Part shown: positions 24,067 through 32,731 of the stretch, piece after piece
Layout: each line of letters starts with the position of its first letter
Numbering within the stretch: position 1 is the stretch's first letter
The notes under the pieces: model-generated
Databases searched by the model: none
Told to the model about the DNA's origin: nothing
The model's input: the letters and a program-made list of their open reading frames with translations, nothing else
Program-made: the position numbers and the translations under genes
From: Devosia sp. Root685
GTDB lineage: Bacteria; Pseudomonadota; Alphaproteobacteria; Rhizobiales; Devosiaceae
Direction of reading: 5' to 3'
Assembly: GCF_001427875.1 (NCBI RefSeq)
Contig: NZ_LMHK01000004.1
Location: 247,903-311,902 of the forward strand
DNA: 64,000 nt

Positions 24067-26820
24067 GTGGCCTCACGAGATAGCTTCAAATCCAAGTCGA
24101 CCCTGACGGTCGGCGGCAAGACCTACACCTATTATTCCATCGCCGAAGCGGAAAAGAACGGCCTGGCGGGTGTGTCGAAACTGCCCGGCTCGATGAAGGT
24201 CGTGCTCGAAAACCTGCTGCGCTTCGAAGATGATCGCACGGTCACCAAAGCCGATATTCTGGCGGTCGCCGAATGGCTCACGACGCGCACCTCGGAACAC
24301 GAAATCTCTTATCGCCCGGCCCGCGTCCTGATGCAGGATTTCACCGGCGTTCCCGCCGTCGTCGATCTCGCCGCCATGCGCGATGCCACCGCCAAACTCG
24401 GCGCCAATCCACAAAAGATCAACCCGCTGGTGCCCGTCGATCTCGTTATCGATCACTCGGTGATGGTGGACTCCTTCGGCACCCCCCTCGCCTTCGCACA
24501 GAATGTCGAGCTTGAATATGAGCGCAATGGCGAGCGCTACGAATTCCTGCGCTGGGGCCAGTCCGCCTTCGACAACTTTCGCGTTGTGCCGCCCGGTACG
24601 GGTATCTGTCACCAGGTGAACCTTGAATATCTGGCCCAGACCGTCTGGACCAAGACCGAGGATGGCGAAACCATCGCCTATCCCGATACGCTGGTCGGTA
24701 CCGACTCGCACACCACCATGGTCAACGGCCTCGCCGTGCTCGGCTGGGGCGTCGGCGGCATCGAAGCAGAAGCGGCCATGCTCGGCCAGCCGATCACCAT
24801 GCTGATCCCCGAAGTCGTCGGCTTCAAGCTGGTTGGGAAAATCAACGAAGGCATTACCGCCACCGATCTCGTGCTGACGGTCACCGAAATGCTGCGGAGA
24901 CAGGGCGTGGTCGGAAAGTTCGTCGAATTTTTTGGGCCCGGCCTCGACTATCTCAGCCTCGAAGATCAGGCGACCATCGCCAATATGGCACCCGAATATG
25001 GCGCCACCTGCGGCTATTTCCCGGTCGACGCCGATACCCTCAAATTCCTCTCGACCACCGGCCGCGACCCCGATCGCGTGGCGCTGGTCGAAGCCTATTC
25101 CAAGGCCCAGGGCATGTTCCGCACCACGGACACGCCGGACCCCACTTTTACGTCCACGCTCGAACTCGACCTCTCGACGGTGGTTCCCTCTTTGTCGGGT
25201 CCAAAACGCCCGCAGGATCGCGTTGCGCTCAAGGACGTCACCCGCTCCTTTGACGCTGCGCTGCCCGAACTCTCCGGCGGACGCATCGAGCGCACGCGCC
25301 TTCCCGAGGACAAGCAGGAAAGCCGCTATGTCGATGAAGGCGCCAATGGCGTTCATGACATCCCCGAAGAAGCCGCCTTCCCGGTCAAGGGTGCGGATTA
25401 TCGCATCACCGACGGCTCGGTGGTGATTGCCGCCATTACTTCGTGCACCAATACCTCCAATCCCTCGGTTCTGGTGGCCGCCGGTCTCGTTGCCCGCAAG
25501 GCGCGCGCACTTGGCCTCAACTCAAAGCCCTGGGTCAAAACCTCGCTGGCCCCCGGCTCGCAGGTGGTCACCGATTATCTCACCGCCGCTGGCCTCCAGG
25601 CCGATCTCGACGCCATCGGCTTTAACCTTGTCGGCTATGGCTGCACCACCTGCATCGGCAATTCCGGTCCCCTGCCCCAGGCGATTTCCGACACCATCAA
25701 CGAGAACAAACTCGTTGCCGCCTCAGTCCTCTCGGGCAATCGCAACTTTGAAGGCCGCGTGAACCCCGACGTGCGGGCAAACTACCTCGCCTCCCCGCCG
25801 CTGGTCGTCGCCTATGCGCTTCTCGGGACGCTCAACGTGGACATCACCACCGAGCCACTCGGCACCAGCACGGACGGAAAACCGGTCTATTTGAAGGACA
25901 TCTGGCCGACCAATCACGAGATCGCCGAGATCGTGCGCCAGCACGTCAATGCCGACATGTTCCGCAAGCGCTATTCCGACGTGTTCAAGGGCGACGACCA
26001 CTGGCAGGCGATATCGGTCGAAGGCGGCGAGACTTATGGCTGGAACGGCACGTCCACCTATGTGCAAAACCCGCCCTATTTCGAAGACCTCACAATCGAA
26101 CCCAAGCCGGTCACCGACGTCGTTTCGGCCCGCGTCCTGGCGCTTTTCCTTGACTCCATCACCACCGACCACATTTCTCCGGCCGGTTCGTTCAAGTCCG
26201 GCACGCCCGCCGGCAAATATCTGATGGATCATCAAGTCGCCCCGAAGGACTTCAACTCCTACGGCGCCCGCCGCGGCAATCATGAAGTGATGATGCGCGG
26301 CACCTTCGCCAATATCCGCATCAAGAACATGATGCTCGACGGCGTCGAAGGCGGTTTTACCAAGGGTCCCGACGGCTCGCAGATGGCGATCTACGATGCC
26401 GCCATGGCCTATCAGGCGCAAAACACCCCGCTGGTGATCTTTGCCGGCAAGGAATATGGCACCGGCTCCTCACGCGACTGGGCCGCCAAGGGCACGAACT
26501 TGCTCGGCGTGAAAGCCGTCATCGCCCAGAGTTTTGAGCGTATTCACCGCTCCAACCTCGTCGGCATGGGCGTCATTCCGCTGCAGTTCAAGGACGACGA
26601 AAGCTGGCAGACCCTCGGCCTTGATGGCACCGAAACCGTCGATATATCAGGCGTTGAACAGATCGAACCGCGCGCCACGGTCACCGTAAAAATCACCCGC
26701 GCCGATGGCTCGGTGCTCAATATCGAAACCCGCTGCCGCATCGATACCGCCAACGAACTCGACTATTTTAAAAACGGCGGCATCCTGCACTACGTGCTGC
26801 GCAGCCTCGTCGCCGCATAG
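24067..26820 (+). CDS. acnA: aconitate hydratase A
   Basis: A 917-aa TCA-cycle enzyme that isomerises citrate to isocitrate on a [4Fe-4S] cluster. [14 protein letters not shown] supplies the first cluster Cys, and [15 protein letters not shown] the other two. [16 protein letters not shown] in the swivel domain has the catalytic Ser region, and [13 protein letters not shown] is in domain 1. The start is the GTG at 24067 (reading [10 protein letters not shown]) with GGGCGGAG upstream; an open frame extending 340 bases further back crosses the divergent ccmA and is not coding. The 157-bp gap to ccmA should hold both promoters. Confidence 0.97.
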   Translation: MASRDSFKSKSTLTVGGKTYTYYSIAEAEKNGLAGVSKLPGSMKVVLENLLRFEDDRTVTKADILAVAEWLTTRTSEHEISYRPARVLMQDFTGVPAVVDLAAMRDATAKLGANPQKINPLVPVDLVIDHSVMVDSFGTPLAFAQNVELEYERNGERYEFLRWGQSAFDNFRVVPPGTGICHQVNLEYLAQTVWTKTEDGETIAYPDTLVGTDSHTTMVNGLAVLGWGVGGIEAEAAMLGQPITMLIPEVVGFKLVGKINEGITATDLVLTVTEMLRRQGVVGKFVEFFGPGLDYLSLEDQATIANMAPEYGATCGYFPVDADTLKFLSTTGRDPDRVALVEAYSKAQGMFRTTDTPDPTFTSTLELDLSTVVPSLSGPKRPQDRVALKDVTRSFDAALPELSGGRIERTRLPEDKQESRYVDEGANGVHDIPEEAAFPVKGADYRITDGSVVIAAITSCTNTSNPSVLVAAGLVARKARALGLNSKPWVKTSLAPGSQVVTDYLTAAGLQADLDAIGFNLVGYGCTTCIGNSGPLPQAISDTINENKLVAASVLSGNRNFEGRVNPDVRANYLASPPLVVAYALLGTLNVDITTEPLGTSTDGKPVYLKDIWPTNHEIAEIVRQHVNADMFRKRYSDVFKGDDHWQAISVEGGETYGWNGTSTYVQNPPYFEDLTIEPKPVTDVVSARVLALFLDSITTDHISPAGSFKSGTPAGKYLMDHQVAPKDFNSYGARRGNHEVMMRGTFANIRIKNMMLDGVEGGFTKGPDGSQMAIYDAAMAYQAQNTPLVIFAGKEYGTGSSRDWAAKGTNLLGVKAVIAQSFERIHRSNLVGMGVIPLQFKDDESWQTLGLDGTETVDISGVEQIEPRATVTVKITRADGSVLNIETRCRIDTANELDYFKNGGILHYVLRSLVAA

Positions 26821-26843
26821 GCGCGCTAGGGATGAATCTAGAG

Positions 26844-26872
26844 ACGGCGGCGACTGGCCGCCGTTTTCGTTT
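26844..26872 (+). terminator. rho-independent terminator of acnA
   Basis: ACGGCGGC (26844-26851), loop GACTG, GCCGCCGT (26857-26864), followed by TTTCGTTT. Stem and T-rich tail are in the direction of acnA transcription, 24 bases after its stop. Confidence 0.88.
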
Positions 26873-26955
26873 CTGCTGAACGAAGGGCCCAAAGGCGAAT
26901 TCTCACCCTCTTTTGACTAGGCAGGGGGTATAAGGCCAGCCTACAACCTTGCTCC

Positions 26956-27690
26956 ATGATCAGACTTCTCCCCGGCCTGCTCCTCGGCCTTGCAGCCAAT
27001 TTCGTCATTGCCGGCCCCTCTTGGGCGCAAGACCTGCACATAAAACCCAAGGCCGTGGTGGAATTGTTCACGAGCCAGGGCTGTGCGTCCTGCCCGCCGG
27101 CCGATGCGCTGCTGACCGCGCTTGCCGAACGTGACGATGTGGTCGCCCTCGCCTTTCACGTCGATTATTGGGACTATGTGGGTTGGAAGGATACCTTCGC
27201 GCAGGAGGCCTATTCCGACCGGCAGCGCGCCTATGCCAAGGGCTGGGGGTCCTCGCGCATCTATACCCCGCAAATCGTCATCAATGGCGCCAAGGCGGTG
27301 GTCGGTTCGCGCCGCAATGAGGTGCAACAGGCCCTCGACCGCGCCAGTCTGCCGCTCGCCATGGACCTGACGCTCAATGGCGACATGCTGAAAATTTCCC
27401 TGCCCCCCAAGCCCGATCTTTCCGACGCCGTGGTCTGGCTCGTGACCTATATGGAGCGCGCCGACGTCAAGATCGACAGCGGCGAGAATGCCGGAAAGTC
27501 CATGGTCTATACCCAGGTGGTGACCGGACGGCAGGTATTGGGCATGTGGGAGAGCAAGACCGGCGCCGAGCTTAAATTACCGCTCGGCGAAGTGCTGGGC
27601 GCGGCCAATACGGGCATCGCCATCGTCGTGCAACAGGAGCGCGGCGGCCTGCCGGGCGCCATTCTTGCTGCCGGCGCCTACGAGCCCTGA
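26956..27690 (+). CDS. DUF1223 secreted thioredoxin-like protein
   Basis: A 244-aa protein with a signal peptide ending near WAQ. The DUF1223 family signature is VVELFTSQGCASCPPADALL near residue 35, a CxxC in a thioredoxin-like fold, with FHVDYWDYVGWKDTFA and IYTPQIVINGAKAVVG following. It is likely a periplasmic redox protein; partner unknown. Placement between acnA and a DUF2794 gene is conserved in related alphaproteobacteria as far as I recall. It has its own short upstream region after the acnA terminator. Confidence 0.92.
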   Translation: MIRLLPGLLLGLAANFVIAGPSWAQDLHIKPKAVVELFTSQGCASCPPADALLTALAERDDVVALAFHVDYWDYVGWKDTFAQEAYSDRQRAYAKGWGSSRIYTPQIVINGAKAVVGSRRNEVQQALDRASLPLAMDLTLNGDMLKISLPPKPDLSDAVVWLVTYMERADVKIDSGENAGKSMVYTQVVTGRQVLGMWESKTGAELKLPLGEVLGAANTGIAIVVQQERGGLPGAILAAGAYEP

Positions 27691-27729
27691 CAAAGAAAAA
27701 CGCCTGCTCCGGGGGCTTGGAGCAGGCGT
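27691..27729 (-). terminator. strong terminator reading on the minus strand
   Basis: ACGCCTGCTCC (27700-27710), loop of 8, GGAGCAGGCGT (27719-27729): a perfect 11-bp stem. On the minus strand it is followed by a T-rich tract (complement of CAAAGAAAAA at 27691-27700); on the plus strand no T-run follows. It therefore points to minus-strand transcription entering from the right, where only the small ORF at 27822-27935 lies. Confidence 0.75.
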
Positions 27730-27821
27730 GACTGACTTTGGAGGTCAGAAAAGGAGACTGGCAACCGGACGTCATGGTTGGGGGCTCGGTCGGTCCGATT
27801 GCCAGCCGCTGGAGGCAATGG

Positions 27822-27935
27822 TCAGAAGATGCCGGTCCAATGGGGCGTCTTAAGGGACGAATCGTGGCCGAATTGGGATTTTTTCTTTTCTTGCCAAGCC
27901 ATCGGAATATGCCGATCATGACTGTCCGATGACAT
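27822..27935 (-). CDS. possible 37-aa small protein upstream of a minus-strand terminator
   Basis: A frame of 37 codons, beginning MSSDSHDRHIP and ending PHWTGIF, is preceded by AGGGAGA five bases before the ATG and followed about 90 bases later by the strong minus-strand terminator at 27691-27729. The product is hydrophilic, with a KKK cluster and several His. The ATG lies only 20 bases from the divergent DUF2794 start, so its promoter would have to lie inside that gene. Without database support I give it moderate-to-low confidence; no function is proposed. Confidence 0.4.
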   Translation of the reverse strand: MSSDSHDRHIPMAWQEKKKSQFGHDSSLKTPHWTGIF

Positions 27936-27955
27936 GAATCTCCCTGGAGAAACGC

Positions 27956-28342
27956 GTGCAGGGTCGTCAGCCAAATGAGTCTCTGGCCAATCTTTCGCTG
28001 GTGCATGTGGGCGAACCGCAAAACCAGCCGGCCCGCCCCGTTCAGCCCATCGTTGCTTTCGACCGCCGCGAACTGATGCTGATTCTCTCCGTCTATGGCC
28101 GCAAGGTCGGGCAGGGCGAATGGCGCGACTACGCCATGGATTTTCTGAAAGACCGGGCGCTGTTTTCAATCTATGCCCGGGTTTCCGAACGCCCGCTTTT
28201 CGTCGTCGAGAAAAATCCAAAACTACGCGCCAGGCAGGGCCAATACCTGATCACCAACCAGCAGGGCCGCATTTTGAAGCGCGGCCACGACCTCTCCCAG
28301 GTCCTGCGCGTGCTCGATCCCGATCTTGCCGTAGTGGGATGA
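27956..28342 (+). CDS. DUF2794 domain protein
   Basis: A 128-aa protein of the alphaproteobacterial DUF2794 family: VAFDRRELMLILSVYGRKV, then GEWRDYAMDFLKDRALFSIYAR, and a C-terminal ILKRGHDLSQVLRVLD. It starts at a GTG (27956) with GGAGA five bases upstream. The first 35 residues are divergent in the family. Function unknown. The stop overlaps the next gene's ATG (ATGA), so it forms an operon with the GNAT gene. Confidence 0.9.
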   Translation: MQGRQPNESLANLSLVHVGEPQNQPARPVQPIVAFDRRELMLILSVYGRKVGQGEWRDYAMDFLKDRALFSIYARVSERPLFVVEKNPKLRARQGQYLITNQQGRILKRGHDLSQVLRVLDPDLAVVG

Positions 28343-28812
28343 GCATCTCGGTTCGGCGGGCGGAGCCGGGCGACATTCCCGCCATGAGCCGCATACTCAT
28401 CGCCTCCATCATCGAACTCTGCGCTGCCGACCATGGCGATGATCCCGCCACGATCGCTGCATGGACGCGCAACAAATCACCCGATGGCCTGGCCGTCATG
28501 CTGGCCAATCCCGGTCTGCTGATGTTCGTCGCCGAAGATGCGGGCGCGATCGGCGCCGTGGGCGCGCTGACGCGAACCGGCGAAATCGCGCTCAACTATG
28601 TAGCGCCGGACATGCGGTTTCTTGGGCTCAGCAAGGCGCTGCTGGCCCGGCTTGAGGCCGAACTGGCCGCTCTTGGCTTTGCCGAAGGACGGCTCGAAGC
28701 GACCGCGACGGCCCGCCGGTTCTACGAACGTACCGGCTGGCTTGCCGATGGCCCGCAAGCGGCCGGGCGTAAGGTCAACGGCTATCCGATGAGAAAGGTG
28801 CTGGCAGGCTGA
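28339..28812 (+). CDS. GNAT family N-acetyltransferase
   Basis: A 157-aa acetyltransferase: ISVRRAEPGDIPAMSRI at the N-terminus, ALNYVAPDMRFLGLSKALLARLE near residue 90 as motif A (the usual RxxGxG loop is relaxed to MRFLGLS), and RRFYERTGWLADG as motif B near residue 125. Substrate unknown. It overlaps the DUF2794 stop by 4 bases and is translationally coupled to it. The weakened pyrophosphate loop is slightly unusual. Confidence 0.88.
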   Translation: MSISVRRAEPGDIPAMSRILIASIIELCAADHGDDPATIAAWTRNKSPDGLAVMLANPGLLMFVAEDAGAIGAVGALTRTGEIALNYVAPDMRFLGLSKALLARLEAELAALGFAEGRLEATATARRFYERTGWLADGPQAAGRKVNGYPMRKVLAG

Positions 28813-28822
28813 AACCGCCGCC

Positions 28823-29320
28823 TCACAGCGCCTTCTGCAAATGCACGATATCGTGCCAGCGGTCGAATTTGAGGCCCACGGACTTATAATAGCCCACGTG
28901 CTCGAAACCGAACTTTTCATGGATGGCGATGGAATTGGCCGTGTCCGCCGTGATCACCGCCAGCATCTGTTTAAAGCCGTGCGCCTTGGCCTCCGCCAGC
29001 AATTCGGTCAGCAGCGCCTTCCCGAGCCCCTTCCCGGTCTCGGTGGGGTCGAGATAGATGGAATCTTCGCAGGTGAAGCGATAGGCCGCGCGGGGGCGGT
29101 AAAAGCTCGCATAGGCATAGCCCAGCACTTTGCCCTCTCGTTCGGCAATGATCACCGGGTGGCCGAGTTTTAAAAGCCCCGCATATTTCTCCGCGATGCC
29201 CTCTTCGCCCGGCGCTTCGGTATCGAAGGTGATGGCGGTGTGCTCGACATAATGGCGATAGATTCTGGTGATCGCTGGAATATCGGACCAGGCAAACGGG
29301 CGAAGGGAAAAATCGGACAT
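28823..29320 (-). CDS. GNAT acetyltransferase, phosphinothricin-acetyltransferase-like
   Basis: A 165-aa enzyme of the Pat/Bar-related GNAT group: LRPFAWSDIPAITRIYRHYV, then GYAYASFYRPRAAYRFTCEDSIYLDP, the acetyl-CoA loop TGKGLGKALL near residue 100, and FGFEHVGYYKSVGLKFDRW at the C-terminus. Family members N-acetylate methionine sulfoximine, phosphinothricin-like compounds or amino acids; the native substrate cannot be told, and herbicide resistance should not be assumed. It is convergent with the preceding GNAT gene. Confidence 0.9.
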   Translation of the reverse strand: MSDFSLRPFAWSDIPAITRIYRHYVEHTAITFDTEAPGEEGIAEKYAGLLKLGHPVIIAEREGKVLGYAYASFYRPRAAYRFTCEDSIYLDPTETGKGLGKALLTELLAEAKAHGFKQMLAVITADTANSIAIHEKFGFEHVGYYKSVGLKFDRWHDIVHLQKAL

Positions 29321-29329
29321 GGCGGCTTA

Positions 29330-29367
29330 CAAAACAAAAGGACCGCAGCCTTTGTAAGCTGCGGTCC
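29330..29367 (-). terminator. terminator of the Bax-inhibitor-like gene
   Basis: GGACCGCAGC (29340-29349), 8-base loop, GCTGCGGTCC (29358-29367). On the minus strand the stem is followed by a T-rich tract (complement of AAAACAAAAG). It lies 52 bases after the stop at 29419 and is oriented for that gene. Confidence 0.85.
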
Positions 29368-29418
29368 AAATATCAGTCCAACCAAATTCCTTGATTCTGC
29401 GATCAAGGAAGCTGCTGA

Positions 29419-30144
29419 TTACTCGCGATTGCCGAAGAGGCGGAGGAGCATCATGAAGAGGTTGATGAAGTCGAGGTAGAGCGAGAGGGCACCCATGATG
29501 GCGTTCTTGGCCATCACGTCGGCGCCATAGGCGTCCGAATAGCTTTCCTTGATCTTCTGCGTGTCATAGGCGGTCAGGCCCGTAAAGATCAGCACGCCGA
29601 CGACCGAGATGATGAAATCCATCATCGAGGACTGCATGAAGATATTCACGATCGAGGCGATGATGATGCCGATCAGGCCCATCATCAGGAAGTTGCCCAT
29701 GCCGGTCAGGTCACGCTTGGTGGTGTAGCCATAAAGGCTCATCGCGCCAAAGGTAGCGGCGGTGATGAAGAACACTTTTGCGATCGAAGCGCCGGTATAG
29801 ACGAGGAAGATCGAGGACAGCGACAGGCCCATGACGGCCGCGAAGGCCCAGAAGACGCCCTGCGCCGCGGTCACCGACAGCTTGTTGATGCCAAAGCTGA
29901 GCACCAGCACGAAAGCCAGCGGAGAGAGCATGATCACCCAGGCGAGCGGGCTGCCATAGAGCAGCTCGGCATTGGCCTGGCTCGACATGGCCCATTGGCT
30001 GGTGAAGTAAGCCACGACGCCGGTGACGACGAGGCCGAGGCCCATATAATTGTAGACGCGCAGCATATAGCTGCGAAGGCCCTCATCGATGGCCGCGGCC
30101 GAGCCGGCCCGCGCACCGAGGGTCTGACGGTCATATTCAGCCAT
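29419..30144 (-). CDS. Bax inhibitor-1/YccA family membrane protein
   Basis: A 241-aa protein with seven membrane helices. The N-terminal cytoplasmic part ends RSYMLRVYNYMGLGLVVTG; the family signature FTGLTAYDTQKIKE lies near residue 188; the C-terminus is SLYLDFINLFMMLLRLFGNRE. Members (TMBIM/YbhL/YccA) are calcium-leak channels or modulators of FtsH. GGGAAAGGG is upstream of the ATG. Monocistronic, with its own terminator. Confidence 0.94.
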   Translation of the reverse strand: MAEYDRQTLGARAGSAAAIDEGLRSYMLRVYNYMGLGLVVTGVVAYFTSQWAMSSQANAELLYGSPLAWVIMLSPLAFVLVLSFGINKLSVTAAQGVFWAFAAVMGLSLSSIFLVYTGASIAKVFFITAATFGAMSLYGYTTKRDLTGMGNFLMMGLIGIIIASIVNIFMQSSMMDFIISVVGVLIFTGLTAYDTQKIKESYSDAYGADVMAKNAIMGALSLYLDFINLFMMLLRLFGNRE

Positions 30145-30347
30145 TCTAATTCCCTTTCCCTTGGAAAATCGCGGTCGATATCACCGCCGGGGGCAATTGG
30201 CTTTTGCCACTTGAGTGCAAATATGGATTCGCAACCGTTGATTTACAAGGCGAAACGGCACGCTGCGACATCTGTGACTGGCCAGATGACTCGATTGTGC
30301 TACTCTTCCGTTCAGAGATTGCGTCGCTCCTGCCTGGGAGAACTGCC

Positions 30348-30887
30348 ATGCCCCGGCTTTTTACCGGCCTCGAAATCCCTTCGGACGTGGGTTTTGCCCT
30401 GTCCTTGAAGCGCGGTGGCCTCAGTGGTGCGCGCTGGATCGATCCCGAAAATTATCACATTACCCTCAGATTCATTGGCGATGTCGATAATCCGACCGCC
30501 AATGACGTCGTGGACAATCTCGACTACCTCAGCCAAAGCCTGCGCTTTCCGATCCGGCTGACCCATCTCGGCACCTTTGGTGGCGACAAGCCCCGCGCCC
30601 TTTATGCCGGCGTCGAGCCGAGCGAAGCGCTCAATCGCCTACAATCGGCCCATGAGCGCATGCTGCAACGCGCCGGGCTGCCGCCCGATGGGCGCAAATT
30701 CGTGCCCCATGTCAGCCTCGCCCGCTTGCGCGGCACCGCCCCCGAAGATGTGGCCCGCTTTATCGCCGAAGCCGGGCGCTTTGAACCCCTGAGCTTCTCC
30801 GTGCCGCGCTTCGCGCTCTTTTCGAGCCGGGATTCGGTGGGGGGCGGTCCCTATGTGGTGGAAGAAACGTATCCGCTCGCCGCGTGA
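30348..30887 (+). CDS. thpR: RNA 2',3'-cyclic phosphodiesterase (2H family)
   Basis: A 179-aa 2H phosphoesterase. ENYHITLRFIGDV near residue 38 and KFVPHVSLARL near residue 125 are the two H-x-T/S-x motifs that make the active site. The family (ThpR, formerly LigT) hydrolyses 2',3'-cyclic phosphates to 2'-phosphates. GGGAG about 7 bases before 30348 selects that ATG; the longer frame lacks a site. The 203-bp gap to the divergent Bax-inhibitor gene has no other obvious feature. Confidence 0.93.
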   Translation: MPRLFTGLEIPSDVGFALSLKRGGLSGARWIDPENYHITLRFIGDVDNPTANDVVDNLDYLSQSLRFPIRLTHLGTFGGDKPRALYAGVEPSEALNRLQSAHERMLQRAGLPPDGRKFVPHVSLARLRGTAPEDVARFIAEAGRFEPLSFSVPRFALFSSRDSVGGGPYVVEETYPLAA

Positions 30888-31104
30888 TATGTGTCTCCTC
30901 ACGCAAGCGTTAGCCTCAATTTAACCGTTCGGGTTCAAAGCGGGTCGTGTGCCGCACACCTGCCAAATTGCCGCCGCCTTTGCCGAGCATTTGAGGCAAA
31001 AGCGGTGCATGAATGCCCCGCTTGACAGCTTGGTAACCATGTTTGCGGCATGCTGGGCGGACGCATCCCCCGCGAACTGGCAGCGAAAAGAGGAAAAATT
31101 GGCA

Positions 31105-31626
31105 ATGAAGACAAAGACCGGTGGGCTCGTTTTTGGACTCGCGGTAACTGCCCTGGTGACTTTTGCAGCGGCCGCCCAGGCGCAGCAAGCCACGGAACTG
31201 GGCTCGTTCAACGCCTGGAGCGCCTGGCAGGCAACCGATGCCAGCGGCCAGATCTGCTACATTTCGGCCACCCCGACGAAGTCGGAGCCCGCGGGCGCCA
31301 ATCGCGACCCGATCCACTTCATGATCATCCATCGCAAGGGCCTCGGCACCAAGAACGAGGTGCAGACCCTGATCGGCTATCCGTTCAACGCCACCGCCGC
31401 CAATGCCAGCGCCTCGGTCGATGGAAAGTCCTATCCCATGGTTACCGAAGGCTCGGCCGCCTGGCTCGCCTCGACCGGCGATGAAGCGGGCTTTGTTTCC
31501 GCCTTCAAGGCCGGCAGCCAATTGCTGATCCAGGGGACGTCGCAGCGCGGCACCGTGACCACCGATACCTATTCGCTCTCGGGCGCCACCGCCGCGATGA
31601 ACGCCATCGACGCCGCCTGCAAGTGA
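31105..31626 (+). CDS. invasion-associated locus B (IalB) family secreted protein, copy 1
   Basis: A 173-aa protein with a signal peptide (KTKTGGLVFGLAVTALVTFA, cleaved after AQA). The mature part contains FNAWSAWQATDASGQICYISATPTKSEP, then the IGYPF strand, and ends in TYSLSGATAAMNAIDAACK, the typical IalB core with two Cys (near residues 50 and 172). AGAGGAAAA precedes the start. The family name comes from Bartonella, where it affects red-cell invasion; in free-living relatives it is a periplasmic protein of unknown role. A paralogue follows 88 bp downstream. Confidence 0.9.
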   Translation: MKTKTGGLVFGLAVTALVTFAAAAQAQQATELGSFNAWSAWQATDASGQICYISATPTKSEPAGANRDPIHFMIIHRKGLGTKNEVQTLIGYPFNATAANASASVDGKSYPMVTEGSAAWLASTGDEAGFVSAFKAGSQLLIQGTSQRGTVTTDTYSLSGATAAMNAIDAACK

Positions 31627-31714
31627 TTTGGGCTTTGCCCGCTCTTTCCTTTAGACCATAAAGGGCGCCGGGCTTCGGCCCGCTGCCCGTTTCAATGCTG
31701 TGAGCCTCCCGTCC

Positions 31715-32215
31715 ATGACCCTTGGAAACAAGTCCGCTCTCGCCCTGGCCATTGTTCTTGCCACCGCGTTGCCGGCGCTGGCGCAGTCGGCGCGCGTGCT
31801 GGGGGATTTCAGGGACTGGTCGAGCTATGCCGCCGACGATGGCTCAGGCACCATCTGCTTTGCCATGACCAAGCCCAAGAGCTCTGACCCCGCCGCCGAG
31901 AGCCAAGCCTATCTCTACATCACCAATCGCCCCGGCGAGGACGTGGTGGGTGAGATCAATATCGTGGCCGGCTACACGTTCCAGACCGGTTCGGTCGCCA
32001 CCGTCAGCGTCGGCGGCCAGAATTTTGCGCTCTTTACCCAGGGCGACGCGGCCTGGCTTGACGATTCCGGACAGTCCGCCGCCCTCGCGGCCGCCATCCG
32101 CGCCGGCTCTGCGCTGACCGTCCAGGGCACCAATGCCGCCGGCACCCAGGTGATCCAGAACTATTCGCTTTCAGGCGCCACCGCCGCGCAGCAGGCCATC
32201 GGCGCCGAGTGCTGA
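31715..32215 (+). CDS. IalB family secreted protein, copy 2
   Basis: A 166-aa paralogue of the preceding gene. The signal peptide ends PALAQ, then DFRDWSSYAADDGSGTICFAMTKPKSS, the VAGYTF strand, and a C-terminal NYSLSGATAAQQAIGAEC, matching copy 1 closely at the end. Both Cys are kept. I chose the ATG at 31715; a GTG at 31700 is in frame, and neither has a strong ribosome-binding site, so it may depend on readthrough from copy 1. A large structured repeat begins 32 bases after its stop. Confidence 0.88.
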   Translation: MTLGNKSALALAIVLATALPALAQSARVLGDFRDWSSYAADDGSGTICFAMTKPKSSDPAAESQAYLYITNRPGEDVVGEINIVAGYTFQTGSVATVSVGGQNFALFTQGDAAWLDDSGQSAALAAAIRAGSALTVQGTNAAGTQVIQNYSLSGATAAQQAIGAEC

Positions 32216-32246
32216 TCGGCTAGCGACCCGCAGACGCACTTATCCA

Positions 32247-32603
32247 ACTTATCCCCGCCCCCTCCACCCCGTTATAGAATTCAAAAACTCCCCGCACGGG
32301 ACGGAGTCGAGACGGACGGCTGCGGGGATGCTGAGCGCACGGGACCGTTCCCGTGTGGGTTCGGGGGCTGGTCCCACGCGACGAGCGATCAAGTGGCGCT
32401 ATAAGTCCTGTCCAAAAAACTTCGAACTGTGCCGCAGGCAAAATCGCTCCAGTGGAGCGATTTTAAGAGAGAAGGCCATGTGAGCTATGCTCACATGGCG
32501 GGCCCCGAGGCGGTTTCGTCTCACTTAACTAAAATCTCAGGGGCGAAAGCGCCTCGGGGTCCGTTCCACTTGCAAAAAACCTGACGCGGCGACGCGGGTA
32601 GGG
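32247..32603. repeat. structured intergenic repeat, copy A (inverted relative to copy B)
   Basis: Nearly all of the 516-bp gap between the IalB gene and rlmN is this element. Its reverse complement aligns with 40606-40885 along the whole length, including 83 identical bases (32289-32371 versus 40761-40843). Internal hairpins are CCCCGCA/TGCGGGG (about 32290-32327), CACGGGA-ccgt-TCCCGTG (about 32338-32355), and CCCCGAGGCG.TTTCG with CGAAAGCGCCTCGGGG (about 32503-32559). Copy A carries an extra segment at about 32420-32502. The remaining 32604-32731 shows nothing recognised. Confidence 0.85.
32440..32499. repeat. two-hairpin insertion inside repeat copy A
   Basis: A segment absent from copy B holds two near-perfect hairpins: AAAATCGCTCC/GGAGCGATTTT with loop AGT (32440-32464) and GCCATGTGAGC/GCTCACATGGC with loop TAT (32475-32499). 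The first is flanked by A/T runs and could terminate transcription in either direction. It may be a separate small element nested in the larger repeat. Confidence 0.7.
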
Positions 32604-32731
32604 CAAAGTGCTGGGCACCGCGTCCTGCGCCAATCGCAGACCCGCCTCCCGCGGGCGTGACTTTGTGTTTTCAGTGCCCATATGCTATTGGCCGCGGACT
32701 TCCCGCATTACCGTTCCGTTTTAGAGCCGCC

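Noticed and set aside
24073-25356. 427-aa minus-strand ORF
   Set aside because: Antisense to acnA; length reflects low stop frequency opposite GC-rich coding sequence.
32220-32441. 73-aa minus-strand ORF within repeat copy A
   Set aside because: The frame is not kept over the corresponding part of copy B, and the sequence is explained by RNA-like hairpins; such ORFs in repeats are commonly over-annotated.
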